A stretch of 64,000 bases of DNA from Thiomicrospira microaerophila (GTDB lineage: Bacteria; Pseudomonadota; Gammaproteobacteria; Thiomicrospirales; Thiomicrospiraceae). Both the position numbers and the translations under genes were made by a program. Positions within the stretch are counted from its first letter, which is position 1, and the number at the start of each line of letters is the position of its first letter. The DNA lies in NCBI RefSeq assembly GCF_000934765.1, contig NZ_JYNN01000008.1, positions 62,001-126,000 on the forward strand, in the 5' to 3' direction. Shown in pieces: positions 1-9,434 of this stretch. Under the pieces are notes generated by a model, which saw only the letters and a program-made list of their open reading frames with translations, ran no database searches and was not told where the DNA came from.

Positions 1-2422
1 ATTCATCAGCAGGGTAGCGTAAATAAAAAGTTGCATATCCATCTTTGGTGATTGCCTGTCCTCTAACTGGCGTGCCTGTTAGCATATTCATCCCATCAAT
101 CTGAGAACTCAATAAAGAAGCGCCTGCGACATAGACAAGGCTACTATTTACAGTCTGACTTTGATAGTTTTTATTAGCCGTTACCGTATTAGCAGTAAAG
201 TTATCTACAAAACGGCTTTTATCTTCCGATTGAGCATTTAACAATAAAACACGGTCCTTGTTTTTCAGTCCTCGTGAGGTATTATTCCGCGTAATGCTTC
301 CCAAGAAAGGAGAGTTCGTATTATCTCTCAACAAACTAGTGCCAGAGTCAAAGGAGGCATTCGAGTCTGGATTCCCTGTATTGACCGCATATCCTGGACT
401 AGGATTATTACTGGCTATCACACTATCCAATACCCCTAAACTGATTACGGTGCCATCAGGAACGGCATTACCAAAACGGTCAGTCACAAAGGCTGAACCC
501 ACTCTGCGATACACGCCATTTCCAAGGTTACTAACTGCATTAGCTACCGGATAGCTCAAATTAATCGAGTGAGGTGGCCCTGATGCAATAGAAACTTGCG
601 GTACCACCCCAATTAAACGTGGAGCTAACGAGTCACCATTTGGCATCAAGGCTTCGGCTTCAATCTCAACCACACCAGGTAAAGTCCCAGATTGCAATGT
701 TAACGTCGCCACGCCATTGAGTGTTCTTAATGGCAGTGTCGAGACACCCGAACTGGTCTCCACAACATTACCCGAAGCATCTTTACCAATCAGTTTTTCA
801 CCCGCATTGGGACGGGTTTTTAAACTAACTCTTAAATTATTTACCCCCACCTCTGCATCATCAATTAAATTACCTGAAGCGGTTTTGACCGTAATCGTTA
901 AACTGGTCGTGTCTTGCTTACCTACCCCAAACACATAAAGTTGTTTGTTAGCAATATTGAACTCAAGATTAGCTGGATTGCTATTAGTTTCAGAACCAAA
1001 GGTAACGGCTCCAGTTATGCTAGGATATTCCAAAATAGAAAGTGTGGCGTTGGAGGCGATGGAGGGGGCTTGTAAAGTAAAAGTCGCACGACCTAATGTT
1101 GTTGTAGCTGGGTTGGTTGAAATAATGGCCCCCGCTGTGGTTTGTAGGGTAACCTGAGTGCCATCGGCCACTAAATTGTTATTTGCATCTCTTAAAGAAA
1201 GTGTTATCACCGAAGTGCCTAGTCCGTCTGCTGGCAAACTGCTGGGCGAACTAACTAATGTTGAGTTCGCCGCACTCGGTTGAGCTGCACGAAACTGAAC
1301 CGATGTCTGCGCGCTAACTCCCTCCGAGTATGCCCTAATAAGTGCTGTGGTTGCTTGGGTAGAGGCTTGTAAAAACACCCTAACTGAGCCATTATCATCG
1401 GTAGAAATTGTCAGTGCATCGGTTGCGCCGAAAAAATTAGAAGCTGAAGCCGAAAGTAATCCACTGGTTGTAGTTAAGGTTAATTGTGTATTCGGAAGCC
1501 TGGCAACCGCGCCAGCAGAACTATTTAAATCATAAGTCACGACATCAATTGCAACAGTTGAAGAAGCATTAGCGTTAATTTCATTATTTCTTGGGGTAAG
1601 TTCAATCGAACCTAAAAGGTTTGATATAGCTGCCGTACCAACATTGATATCAAAAGCCGTTGAATTAATACCGTTACTGCTAATGGCTTCAACCACATCT
1701 TTTACGCCTAAACCTCCTCCATTTGAACCAGCGCGATAATAAACCATTGCACGGCCAAAGGCATCTGTTGTTGCACTTAACGAGTTCACACGAACTTGTG
1801 AAGCGTTATAAACGAAATCTGTTGTTAAGTCAGTAGTTAAATAGGCGCCCGAGTTATTTGTACTGATAGCAAAAGTTACCGCTTCACCGATTAGTTTTAA
1901 ACCATTAACATCCAACACTTCAGCAAGTAATGTTGAATATCGTCCAGGTTGAGTATTTAGGGGAATAGCGGTTAAGCTAACAGATGAAGCTTGAGAAGCG
2001 GTAAAAGTGGTTGTCGCATTCTCAACAAACCCAGCTACAGATGCGGTTACTTTTGCCACTCCCACTTGTGAACTGGTCAAGAAAACAGTCGCTAAACCAT
2101 TGGAGTCCGTTGTAGCCGATGATTCAGACAATGAACCAAGCGTAGTCAAAAAATCAATCGCTTGATTAGGCATGGGTAAATCAGCGCTACCTATTGCTAA
2201 CACTTGAAACCCTATCGCTGTAATAGCATTAGCTGGCGCTTCTGCTCCTAATGCGCTCAGTGTGATGCTTTTGAGCGTTTGGTTTGTGGCAGCAGGGTCA
2301 TTTGTAGATTGCCCTACTGGCGGAGGATTTGAGCTTCTCTGGGCCAATTCTTCGTCTGCGCCGTTACAGGCTATTAGTGTTAGAGTTGCTAGTAGGAGTA
2401 GGATGGATTTAATGGATTTCAT
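1..2422 (-). CDS. Partial Ig-like-repeat (Big_1-type) surface lipoprotein
   Basis: The reading frame is open from the start codon at 2422 to the left edge of the window (about 807 codons), so the 3' end is missing. The N-terminus has a basic n-region, a hydrophobic stretch and a lipobox (LIAC, Cys near residue 19), so it is predicted to be a lipoprotein. Behind a Ser/Pro/Asn-rich linker come repeated bacterial Ig-like modules of the invasin/intimin type; the clearest carries LPADGLGTSVITLSLRDANN, and later ones read RFGNAVPDGT. Thr, Ser, Ala and Asn dominate and Cys is nearly absent after the lipobox, typical of an exported beta-rich stalk. The role is inferred to be surface display or adhesion; the C-terminal region that would decide this is outside the window. 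No strong ribosome binding site precedes the start. Confidence 0.8.
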   Translation of the reverse strand, partial: MKSIKSILLLLATLTLIACNGADEELAQRSSNPPPVGQSTNDPAATNQTLKSITLSALGAEAPANAITAIGFQVLAIGSADLPMPNQAIDFLTTLGSLSESSATTDSNGLATVFLTSSQVGVAKVTASVAGFVENATTTFTASQASSVSLTAIPLNTQPGRYSTLLAEVLDVNGLKLIGEAVTFAISTNNSGAYLTTDLTTDFVYNASQVRVNSLSATTDAFGRAMVYYRAGSNGGGLGVKDVVEAISSNGINSTAFDINVGTAAISNLLGSIELTPRNNEINANASSTVAIDVVTYDLNSSAGAVARLPNTQLTLTTTSGLLSASASNFFGATDALTISTDDNGSVRVFLQASTQATTALIRAYSEGVSAQTSVQFRAAQPSAANSTLVSSPSSLPADGLGTSVITLSLRDANNNLVADGTQVTLQTTAGAIISTNPATTTLGRATFTLQAPSIASNATLSILEYPSITGAVTFGSETNSNPANLEFNIANKQLYVFGVGKQDTTSLTITVKTASGNLIDDAEVGVNNLRVSLKTRPNAGEKLIGKDASGNVVETSSGVSTLPLRTLNGVATLTLQSGTLPGVVEIEAEALMPNGDSLAPRLIGVVPQVSIASGPPHSINLSYPVANAVSNLGNGVYRRVGSAFVTDRFGNAVPDGTVISLGVLDSVIASNNPSPGYAVNTGNPDSNASFDSGTSLLRDNTNSPFLGSITRNNTSRGLKNKDRVLLLNAQSEDKSRFVDNFTANTVTANKNYQSQTVNSSLVYVAGASLLSSQIDGMNMLTGTPVRGQAITKDGYATFYLRYPADE

Positions 2423-2463
2423 AACCGTTTTCTTTTAGATAGGGAACATTTTTAATGCTTAGC

Positions 2464-2500
2464 AAAAACCAGTCCAAGACTAAGCTTAAGACTGGTTTTT
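2464..2500 (-). terminator. Hairpin terminator downstream of the coiled-coil gene
   Basis: Perfect 11-bp inverted repeat (AAAAACCAGTC / GACTGGTTTTT) with a 15-base loop, followed on the minus strand by a T-run. It lies between the 2518-2781 gene and the start of the lipoprotein gene and would separate the two transcripts. Confidence 0.7.
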
Positions 2501-2517
2501 ATGCTTTTTTAAACTAA

Positions 2518-2781
2518 CTAAACTTTAGCCTGTGACTTGGCTCTGAGGTCTAGTAGTCGTTCTTTGCCTTTGGCGCGTTGGGCGGCGATGACGTCGAGTT
2601 GGTTTTGGATCGCTTGCTTGGCTTCCTCATCCGCTGCCTGTTCGAGTTCAGAGCGTAGCTTTTGTTCTTTTTGCTTGAGCCCCTTTAGCACTTCGCGCAG
2701 GGATTTAATTGTCTTTTTACACTCTCGCTTTTCTGAATCGAGTAATAAACCGAGTTTTTCTAGCATTTTTTTCAGTTTCAT
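2518..2781 (-). CDS. Small coiled-coil protein, function unknown
   Basis: An 87-residue, highly charged protein made almost wholly of Lys, Glu, Leu, Gln and Ala in a heptad-like pattern (for example KQKEQKLRSELEQAADEEAK), so a long single coiled coil is predicted; no signal peptide or membrane segment. A good Shine-Dalgarno (AGGAG) precedes the ATG. It starts 16 bp after the end of the Na/Pi transporter gene and is very probably co-transcribed with it, ahead of the hairpin at 2464-2500. I do not recognise a characterised family. A structural partner of the transporter or its PhoU-like tail is only a guess. Confidence 0.7.
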   Translation of the reverse strand: MKLKKMLEKLGLLLDSEKRECKKTIKSLREVLKGLKQKEQKLRSELEQAADEEAKQAIQNQLDVIAAQRAKGKERLLDLRAKSQAKV

Positions 2782-2797
2782 CTTTCGCTCCTAAGGC

Positions 2798-4609
2798 TTA
2801 AGCCTTTGCTTGGTTTTGCGCTGTGTCTGTTGCCAATTGTTCAATCTCATGACCGCTTAGTGTCAAGTCTTGGTTTGATTTTACGTTTGACTCAATTAAT
2901 ATCACTTGTAATGCTTCAATTAGATTACGCCCCAGTTCTACACTGTAGCCTTCATCATTCATAATCGATGTCGCAATAGCCGATTGAATTCGACGGTGAC
3001 GGATTTTGTCATCCAGTTGCGCAATCAATTGACGCGATGATTTTTCAAGCTCTAACTTTAGCGCATCCATGGATAAAGGAATCACCTCGGCGGGGTCTTT
3101 GCGCACAACTTGCAGTGCGCGCAAGAGTTTGGCAATCATTAAGCGCATCGCATCATATTCTTCACGAATCGCTAAATTACCGGATACACCATGTTTGCTG
3201 AGGTTTTTATGCAGGTGTTTCATCGCTTTTACTGATTCCACCACATCACGGCTCGCCTGACGCAAAATATAGAGTTCTTCAGTCGCTTCGGGGGTTAATT
3301 CTCGCATTTGCGCTTGACCGATAAAATCCACAATTTCATTATGCAGGCTTTTGATTTTATTTTCATAATTATCGTCTAAATCCAGCGGCATAATGCGGCG
3401 CGTGTATTTAACCGCCTCTTCTAACGATTCATCAGATTCAATCACCGCGCGACGCAGGCTAATGCCGTGTGCGAGGATGCCATAGGCATTGTCAAAAAGG
3501 TGAGCCACTTCTTGACGCACCGCACTCACGGCGGTAGCTGGGGTTTCTAGTGCTTGAGGATAGAGATAAAGCGGTTGCTCGGACGATTCGGGTTTGAAAT
3601 CAACACGCTTGATCAATTCCGCTTCAAGACGATTAACAAAAGGCCAAAGTAAAATCACACCCAATAGGTTAAACAGTGTGTGAAACAAGGCCAGTTTTAA
3701 TAAATAACTATCATCGGCGATGCCTAAAAACGAGGCTAAATGATCGACCAACCAAACAAATTGGTTGATAAAAATAATCGTGACAGCCGCGGTTAAAATA
3801 TTAAAAGTAAGGTGCGCAAACGCCAAGCGCTTGCCCCAAATATTGGAAGCCACCCCGCCCAATAAGGCGGTAATGGTACTGCCTAGGTTTGCACCAATCG
3901 CTAAAGCCAGCGCGTTTTCATAGGTGACTTGTCCGGTCGCTAAGGCCGCAATCGTGATCAACAAGGTGGCATGGCTCGATTGCATAATAGTGGTTATCGC
4001 CATCCCGATTAAAGTAAACAGCAATACTCCAACCAGGCCTGGTACCGCATAAGCGGTTAAATCAAAGCCAGATTGAAAGGCTTCAAAGCCGATTTTCATG
4101 TAGTGAATGCCGAGGAATAAAAACGCCACCCCCATTAAAATAGAGCCGATGCCTTTATAAACTTTATTTTTTTGAAACAGCAATACCACACCAAACACCA
4201 ACATCGGCATTGCATAACTGGCGATATCGACTTTCAAACCAAAGCCGGCAATCAACCAAGCGCCGGTGGTGGTGCCGATATTCGCCCCCATAATAATGCC
4301 GATACCTGCCGCCAATGTAATCATTTGCGCGCCGACAAACGAAATCGTAATTAAAGACACCAAACTACTGGATTGCATCAAGGTAGTGGCCACTGCACCA
4401 AAGCTAAAGCTTTTCCATTGGTGACTGGTGGATTTGCGCAACACTGTTTCCAAAGCACCGCCGGTAAAGGCTTTAAAGCCCTCCTCCAATAAAATCATGC
4501 CGAACATAAACAGCGCAATGCCGGCGGCAACGTCTTTAAAATCAGGACTGACCCAGAAGCCATAGGCCAGTAGTACAAGAATCGTTGGAAGGAGTACTTT
4601 TTTTAACAT
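2798..4609 (-). CDS. Na/Pi cotransporter family protein with PhoU-like tail
   Basis: A 603-residue membrane protein of the NptA/YjbB type. The N-terminal half (about 1-330) is a series of hydrophobic segments containing two copies of the Na/Pi-cotransporter repeat, each with the QSS signature (TLMQSSSLVSLITISFVGA and TIMQSSHATLLITIAAL). The C-terminal third (about 350-600) is soluble and helical, resembling a PhoU domain. Members of the family move phosphate with sodium, and bacterial YjbB is linked to phosphate export; direction cannot be told from sequence. It heads a two-gene unit with the coiled-coil gene. An ACCAGGCCTGGT palindrome lies inside the gene. No Pho box was seen upstream. Confidence 0.85.
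   Translation of the reverse strand: MLKKVLLPTILVLLAYGFWVSPDFKDVAAGIALFMFGMILLEEGFKAFTGGALETVLRKSTSHQWKSFSFGAVATTLMQSSSLVSLITISFVGAQMITLAAGIGIIMGANIGTTTGAWLIAGFGLKVDIASYAMPMLVFGVVLLFQKNKVYKGIGSILMGVAFLFLGIHYMKIGFEAFQSGFDLTAYAVPGLVGVLLFTLIGMAITTIMQSSHATLLITIAALATGQVTYENALALAIGANLGSTITALLGGVASNIWGKRLAFAHLTFNILTAAVTIIFINQFVWLVDHLASFLGIADDSYLLKLALFHTLFNLLGVILLWPFVNRLEAELIKRVDFKPESSEQPLYLYPQALETPATAVSAVRQEVAHLFDNAYGILAHGISLRRAVIESDESLEEAVKYTRRIMPLDLDDNYENKIKSLHNEIVDFIGQAQMRELTPEATEELYILRQASRDVVESVKAMKHLHKNLSKHGVSGNLAIREEYDAMRLMIAKLLRALQVVRKDPAEVIPLSMDALKLELEKSSRQLIAQLDDKIRHRRIQSAIATSIMNDEGYSVELGRNLIEALQVILIESNVKSNQDLTLSGHEIEQLATDTAQNQAKA
4032..4043. repeat. ACCAGGCCTGGT palindrome, copy 1
   Basis: Exact 12-bp palindrome inside the Na/Pi transporter gene, where it encodes part of VPGLVG. 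Confidence 0.9.
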
Positions 4610-4642
4610 GTAATAAATCTCAAATAAAATTAAGGGGTAACA

Positions 4643-6775
4643 TTAAGGGGTAGCCAGTTGATCTACCGCAGGATAGTTTATCTTACCTGTGCCCAATAAG
4701 GGAATCTGCTCAACAAATAAAATTGTTTTCGGTACGGCTAATTCGCTTAAACCCGCTTGACGAATCGCTTGGGAGACCTGTTGTTTGCTAAGATGCGTGT
4801 CATCGGTCACAAGCACAATCCGCTCACCTTTCAGTTCATCAGGCAAGCGCACCGCGACCGCCTGACCTTGATGACATACGCTGGCAACCGCCGCTTCTAT
4901 CGCTGACAAAGACACCATTTCACCCGCAATTTTAGCGAAGCGTTTTGCGCGCCCTTGAATCGTGATAAAGCCTTGCGCGTTGATGGTGACGATATCCCCT
5001 GTGTCGTACCAGCCCTCTTTTACAGGCTCCAAAACACCGGGATTATCGGCTTTAAAATAGCCGAGCATCACATTTGGGCCTTTGACCCAAAGCTGCCCGC
5101 CTTCAACCAAGCCTGCTACGGGTTCCAGCCGATATTCCATCCCCGGCACCAACTGGCCGACCGTGCCATGCTGACACATCTGCGGGATATTGACCGCCAA
5201 CACGGGTGCCGTTTCGGTGACACCATAACCTTCAAAAATCGGTTTATGAAATTGATCACTATACAACTGGCGGGTTTCAGGTTTAAGTTTTTCCGCGCCA
5301 GCGACCAGTGCATCAATGCTATAAAAATCATAGGCATCGGCTTTTTTGGCATAACCCCGATAAAAACTATCGGTGGCAAAAAACAACCGCGCATTGGTTT
5401 GGTAAATGCGCTCGGGGATAATGTGATAATGCAGCGGCGATGGATGCAACTCGACCCGCGCACCTTTTAACAGCGGCCACAATAACCCAGCGGTTAAGCC
5501 AAAACTATGGAAGGTCGGCAAGGCATTAAACACCGGATCACCCGGTAGCAAGCTAAACATCGCGCTGACCTGTTCAATATTCGCTACGATATTGGCATGG
5601 GATAACAATACGGCTTTGGGTACGCCTTCCGAACCGGAAGTAAACAATACAACGGCGGGTTCGGAAGGCTTAACAACCCGACCTGGTAGGGTTTTAACCG
5701 AACGGCTTAGCGCCTTAAGCTTTAAACTGAGGCCAATCTGTTCACGCAAGTCTTCCAAATATACCAACTCTACCTGTTCGGCTAATTTTTGCGCCAAACT
5801 CTCCAACCCCGCCAATTCAATAAATTTTCGGGAGGTTAAAATGGTTTTGAGTTGCGCGGTTTCGCAGGCCGAACGCAAGGCCGCTTCACCAGCGGTAAAG
5901 TTCAACATCGCTGGCACACGGCCATACGCCTGTAATGCAAAAAACACCGCCGCCATCCCCGCCACATTCGGCAACATCACGCCAACATAGGTTTGATTAG
6001 GCAAGCTTTGATCAAGCTTTAATCCTAAAACCCGAGCCGCCAGCACCAGTTTTTTCAAACCCAATTGATTGCCTTGCGCATCAGAAATCGAGCAGGCCTG
6101 GTGACCAAACTGCTGTTTGGCATCGAGCAAAGCTTGGGTTAAATTTTTAGGTTGATAGCGCGCATAGAACTGGCTGTCGCGCATCAGCAGGTAAATCGCC
6201 GATTTAAGCTGGGCATGACGCGCATGACCTTTTAATTCAGCGGGAATGTTAAGTGACTGAGGCGCTAAAATCGTTAAGGTAATCTTAGGAAACCAACGGC
6301 GTTTAATCCAGCGTACTCGGCCATCTAAATAAGAAAAACGACTCAAATGCGCATTATCAATATGCACGGGTAAAATCATAGCGCCAGTCTTATCCGCCAC
6401 TAAGCCGGTGCCTTCATACACTTTCATCAAGCCGCCAGTGGTGCTAATGCGCCCTTCTGGGAAAATCATGCCTTGTTTACCGGCTCTTAATGCCTCAATC
6501 ATGTGCTTGGCGGCCAGCGGACTGCGCATATCAACCTCAATAAAGTCCGCCAGCTTTAACAACCAACGCTTCCAACCGCCGGTATGATCGGCATGAATCA
6601 TAAAGGTGGTGCGCCCCGGCACAAATAAGTCAATCAAAGGCCCATCTAGCAACGATTGGTGGTTCGCCACGATTAGCATCGGCGTTTGGCTTTGATCCAC
6701 TTTTGTATAGTGCTCCAGCCCTCTCACCTCTACCCGCCACAACAGCTTAAACAACCACCTTACTAGTGTTTTCAT
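4643..6775 (-). CDS. aas: Bifunctional lysophospholipid acyltransferase / acyl-ACP synthetase (Aas)
   Basis: A 710-residue two-domain protein, matching the usual Aas length. Residues 1-200 form a PlsC-type acyltransferase with the HX4D motif (NHQSLLDG, His39/Asp44) and FPEGRIS. Residues about 210-710 are an AMP-binding acyl-activating domain with the P-loop-like VVLFTSGSEGVPKAVLLSH and the GYGVTETAP and YDTGD motifs. The family reacylates lysophosphatidylethanolamine at the inner face of the membrane using acyl-ACP made by the C-terminal domain. In E. coli it sits directly beside lplT, the lysophospholipid flippase. Here lplT is also upstream on the same strand but an AAA ATPase gene lies in between. 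Confidence 0.92.
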   Translation of the reverse strand: MKTLVRWLFKLLWRVEVRGLEHYTKVDQSQTPMLIVANHQSLLDGPLIDLFVPGRTTFMIHADHTGGWKRWLLKLADFIEVDMRSPLAAKHMIEALRAGKQGMIFPEGRISTTGGLMKVYEGTGLVADKTGAMILPVHIDNAHLSRFSYLDGRVRWIKRRWFPKITLTILAPQSLNIPAELKGHARHAQLKSAIYLLMRDSQFYARYQPKNLTQALLDAKQQFGHQACSISDAQGNQLGLKKLVLAARVLGLKLDQSLPNQTYVGVMLPNVAGMAAVFFALQAYGRVPAMLNFTAGEAALRSACETAQLKTILTSRKFIELAGLESLAQKLAEQVELVYLEDLREQIGLSLKLKALSRSVKTLPGRVVKPSEPAVVLFTSGSEGVPKAVLLSHANIVANIEQVSAMFSLLPGDPVFNALPTFHSFGLTAGLLWPLLKGARVELHPSPLHYHIIPERIYQTNARLFFATDSFYRGYAKKADAYDFYSIDALVAGAEKLKPETRQLYSDQFHKPIFEGYGVTETAPVLAVNIPQMCQHGTVGQLVPGMEYRLEPVAGLVEGGQLWVKGPNVMLGYFKADNPGVLEPVKEGWYDTGDIVTINAQGFITIQGRAKRFAKIAGEMVSLSAIEAAVASVCHQGQAVAVRLPDELKGERIVLVTDDTHLSKQQVSQAIRQAGLSELAVPKTILFVEQIPLLGTGKINYPAVDQLATP

Positions 6776-6811
6776 CTCGCCTCCTCAATATGTTTAGTGG
6801 CTCTTCTCCGC

Positions 6812-8023
6812 TCAAGCATGTAAAAAACCAAATAACCAGAGCGGTATTTTTTTACTAGTCCCCACTTCTATGCCATCTAAAGCAAGATAAGCAGGACGTT
6901 GTTGTTGCTTTAATTGGCTAAAATCCTTTGAGCGGCCGCCAATTTCGAATACCCATTGCTCATCTACCAAAAAATCACCTTGATCACAAAACTCAATCCG
7001 ATGATGACGCCCCAACTGCGACGCAAAAAACGATTCCCTTAAGGTACCTATTTCAGGCGCTATACACAAGGCACTAAACAGATTAGGATGGAATAAATAG
7101 AGCTTGTCTGCTTTCCTAATTGTTTTATATTTTTTTAACTCATGCGGAACTTGACGAACCAATTCGCCGCGCTCTAAATAATCTAAAAACTTATAGAGTG
7201 TCGGCTTTGATAATTCGACACTTGTAGTGATCTTTTCAATCGACAACTCCAGTGGTTTAGAGCGACAAATAACCACCAACAGTTTTTTTAAAAAATCGAG
7301 TTTATCGGGTTGGATATTAAATATCATGCCTAATTCTAACTGAATAACAAGATTAATCGTATCCGTTAATCGCTGGGCGTAACTATTAGGGTCTTCATAA
7401 TAAAATGGATAAGCACCCGTTTTTAAATATTGATTAAACAGCGGGAGTATTTTTAATTCGCCTAAGGCTTGGGTAACCGCAAAAGCCGATTCCATTGGCT
7501 GATTCAAAACATCCTGCAAACTAAATCCAGGCATAACAAGACCCGTGGCAATTTCAATCGATTCTTTTAAACTCAATGGACTTAGCGAAAACATCGAAAA
7601 CCTGCGCGCTAAATCTGGGTGGGTAAGTGAGATCGCAGAGGATCCAGAAAAAATCACACGAATAGAAAGAAAATCATAAATTGACTTCAGCGATTGTTCA
7701 AATCCGTCTGACTCATGGATTTCATCGACCACTAAGGTTTTAATGCCATATTGCTCAAAAAACTGGGCTAACGCAAATAAATTAACCCCTTTATAAATAG
7801 GATGATCACAAGAAATATACAGGGTTTCACTCAATGGCAAATGTTGTTTTTTTAGCCACTGTAACATCAAGGTCGTTTTGCCAACACCGCGAGAACCATA
7901 AATACCAATAATTCTGGCTTTAGATAAACCCACTTGACTCAGGCATTCACGTTCATAAGCGGGTAAAGGCTTTTTAAGCAAACCCAAATACAATAATTGA
8001 GAAGATTCAAGTATATTTTCCAT
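6812..8023 (-). CDS. AAA-family ATPase (AAA_14 / DUF4143-like)
   Basis: From the ATG at 8023 the protein has 403 residues. It carries Walker A (GSRGVGKTT, about residues 43-51), a Walker B-like strand ending in VVDEIHE, and GSSAISL as sensor-like segment. The C-terminal part looks like a winged-helix plus nuclease-like fold (for example VDEQWVFEIGGRSKDF), as in AAA_14/DUF4143 proteins. These are widespread, often horizontally moved, and of unclear function. A longer frame opens at 8119 but would read through two palindromic operator-like sites and overlap lplT; the ATG at 8023 has AAGGGG in front of it and is preferred. It splits the usual lplT-aas pair, so it is probably an acquired gene, likely under its own control. 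Confidence 0.75.
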   Translation of the reverse strand: MENILESSQLLYLGLLKKPLPAYERECLSQVGLSKARIIGIYGSRGVGKTTLMLQWLKKQHLPLSETLYISCDHPIYKGVNLFALAQFFEQYGIKTLVVDEIHESDGFEQSLKSIYDFLSIRVIFSGSSAISLTHPDLARRFSMFSLSPLSLKESIEIATGLVMPGFSLQDVLNQPMESAFAVTQALGELKILPLFNQYLKTGAYPFYYEDPNSYAQRLTDTINLVIQLELGMIFNIQPDKLDFLKKLLVVICRSKPLELSIEKITTSVELSKPTLYKFLDYLERGELVRQVPHELKKYKTIRKADKLYLFHPNLFSALCIAPEIGTLRESFFASQLGRHHRIEFCDQGDFLVDEQWVFEIGGRSKDFSQLKQQQRPAYLALDGIEVGTSKKIPLWLFGFLHA

Positions 8024-8036
8024 AAAACCCCTTTTT

Positions 8037-8086
8037 AGTAAAATGTATTTTACTAAAAAAATATATAAAGTAAAATAGATTTTACT
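8037..8086. promoter_or_regulatory. Two 18-bp operator-like dyads upstream of the AAA ATPase gene
   Basis: AGTAAAATGTATTTTACT (8037-8054) and AGTAAAATAGATTTTACT (8069-8086) are two copies of AGTAAAAT-N2-ATTTTACT whose centres are 32 bp apart, about three helical turns. They fill the gap between lplT and the AAA gene. Inference: paired binding sites for a dimeric repressor, possibly autoregulation of the ATPase gene. Confidence 0.55.
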
Positions 8087-8093
8087 TACATCT

Positions 8094-9431
8094 TTAACCA
8101 TCCTGATGTAACACGACACGTTTGCGCCAGTGCCATTCTATTAGCGCCATTAATAATATCGCGACAACCAGGCCTGAAGCGACGGATAACCAATTTAAGC
8201 CGATGCTGTAGCCGAGCATAATCAATATTGCCGAGCCAACCATAAACAAGGCGTTCATTACATTATTCAATGCAAACGCTTGGGCTCTTTCTTCATCGGC
8301 GACTTGACGCTGAAGTTGGGTATAGAGCGGTACCGCATAGGCACCCGCCAAGATGGCTAGTAACAATAAGTCAAACATCACCCGATTGCCCGGCCATTGG
8401 ATTAAATACTCAGTCAAGCTGAGCAAACTGGTTTGCACAGGCACTTGCGAGCTTGCCCAGAGTGCATCCACCAGCGCCAGCGCCATTAAAACCAACAGAA
8501 ACGGTTGATAACGCAATTGCGTGCGGCCTTTTAGATGGCGGTTAATCGCCCAAGCACCTAGCGCAAAACCCAAGGCAAACAGCGCCATAAATAACACCGC
8601 GACCTGCTCATCGGCATACAGAAAGTCTTTCACCCACAAGGGAAACTGACTCAGCAACGACGCGCCAATAAACCATAAAAACGAAATCGCCACCACAATA
8701 TAACCGCGCCCATCGGCAAAATGATTAAATGTGTTTTTGAAAATTGACCACCAGGCCTGGTTGTTAATTGGCTCATTTTGAATCGATGTTTGAGCAGATA
8801 TTGGCAGTGAACTTGGCAGAAAACTTGGCTGTGAAATCGCACTATTAAGCGGCACCCAACGGCTAGCTGTATAGCCGATTAACGCCAGCGCGAGCATTAA
8901 GCCGCTTAATACCATAATACCACCTTCGCTGAGCACCACCAGCCCGCCAATGACGGTACCGATTAAAATAGCGACAAACGTTGAACCACTAAACCACGCA
9001 TTGGCTTGCATCAACAAGCCTGAAGGAACCTGCTCTGGCAGAATTGAATATTTAATTGGCCCAAAAAACGCCGACTGTACTCCCAGTAAAAACAACACCA
9101 TCAACATCAAACCAATTTCACCACTCACTAACGCCAAGGACGCTAGTAACATAATCAACACCTCGGCTAGCTTAATTTTGCGCATTAGCCAAACTTTATC
9201 CCAACGATCAGCCAAATAACCGCCATAAGGTGAAAACAAGAAAAACGGTAAAATAAACAGCCCCGCCGCCAGCGTAATCGTCAAGCCCGCATCGCTATCC
9301 ACCATAATTCGATAGGTAATCAGCATCACCAGTGCGTTTTTAAACAGGTTGTCGTTAAATGCCCCCAAAAACTGCACCACAAACAGTGCAAAAAATTTAG
9401 GTTGGCGAATCAGATTCGAATCGGATGGCAT
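8094..9431 (-). CDS. lplT: Lysophospholipid transporter LplT (MFS)
   Basis: A 445-residue major facilitator protein with about 12 hydrophobic segments. Its N-terminus (FFALFVVQFLGAFNDNLFKN) is the characteristic opening of LplT-like transporters, and GGYLADRWDK is an MFS loop 2-3 motif. LplT flips lysophospholipids to the inner leaflet so that Aas can reacylate them, and aas lies downstream on the same strand, which supports the call. The start is 3 bp from the end of tsaC, so tsaC-lplT are probably one transcript. Confidence 0.85.
   Translation of the reverse strand: MPSDSNLIRQPKFFALFVVQFLGAFNDNLFKNALVMLITYRIMVDSDAGLTITLAAGLFILPFFLFSPYGGYLADRWDKVWLMRKIKLAEVLIMLLASLALVSGEIGLMLMVLFLLGVQSAFFGPIKYSILPEQVPSGLLMQANAWFSGSTFVAILIGTVIGGLVVLSEGGIMVLSGLMLALALIGYTASRWVPLNSAISQPSFLPSSLPISAQTSIQNEPINNQAWWSIFKNTFNHFADGRGYIVVAISFLWFIGASLLSQFPLWVKDFLYADEQVAVLFMALFALGFALGAWAINRHLKGRTQLRYQPFLLVLMALALVDALWASSQVPVQTSLLSLTEYLIQWPGNRVMFDLLLLAILAGAYAVPLYTQLQRQVADEERAQAFALNNVMNALFMVGSAILIMLGYSIGLNWLSVASGLVVAILLMALIEWHWRKRVVLHQDG
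8750..8761. repeat. ACCAGGCCTGGT palindrome, copy 2
   Basis: Exact copy inside lplT; on the coding strand it encodes part of NNQAWW. Confidence 0.9.
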
Positions 9432-9434
9432 AGG

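Noticed and set aside
258-1535. Plus-strand frames of 60-98 codons in the first 1.5 kb
   Set aside because: They lie opposite a continuous minus-strand Ig-like coding frame, share no recognisable motif and have no ribosome sites.
8024-8119. N-terminal extension of the AAA ATPase from 8119
   Set aside because: It would read through two operator-like dyads and overlap lplT; the ATG at 8023 has a good ribosome site.
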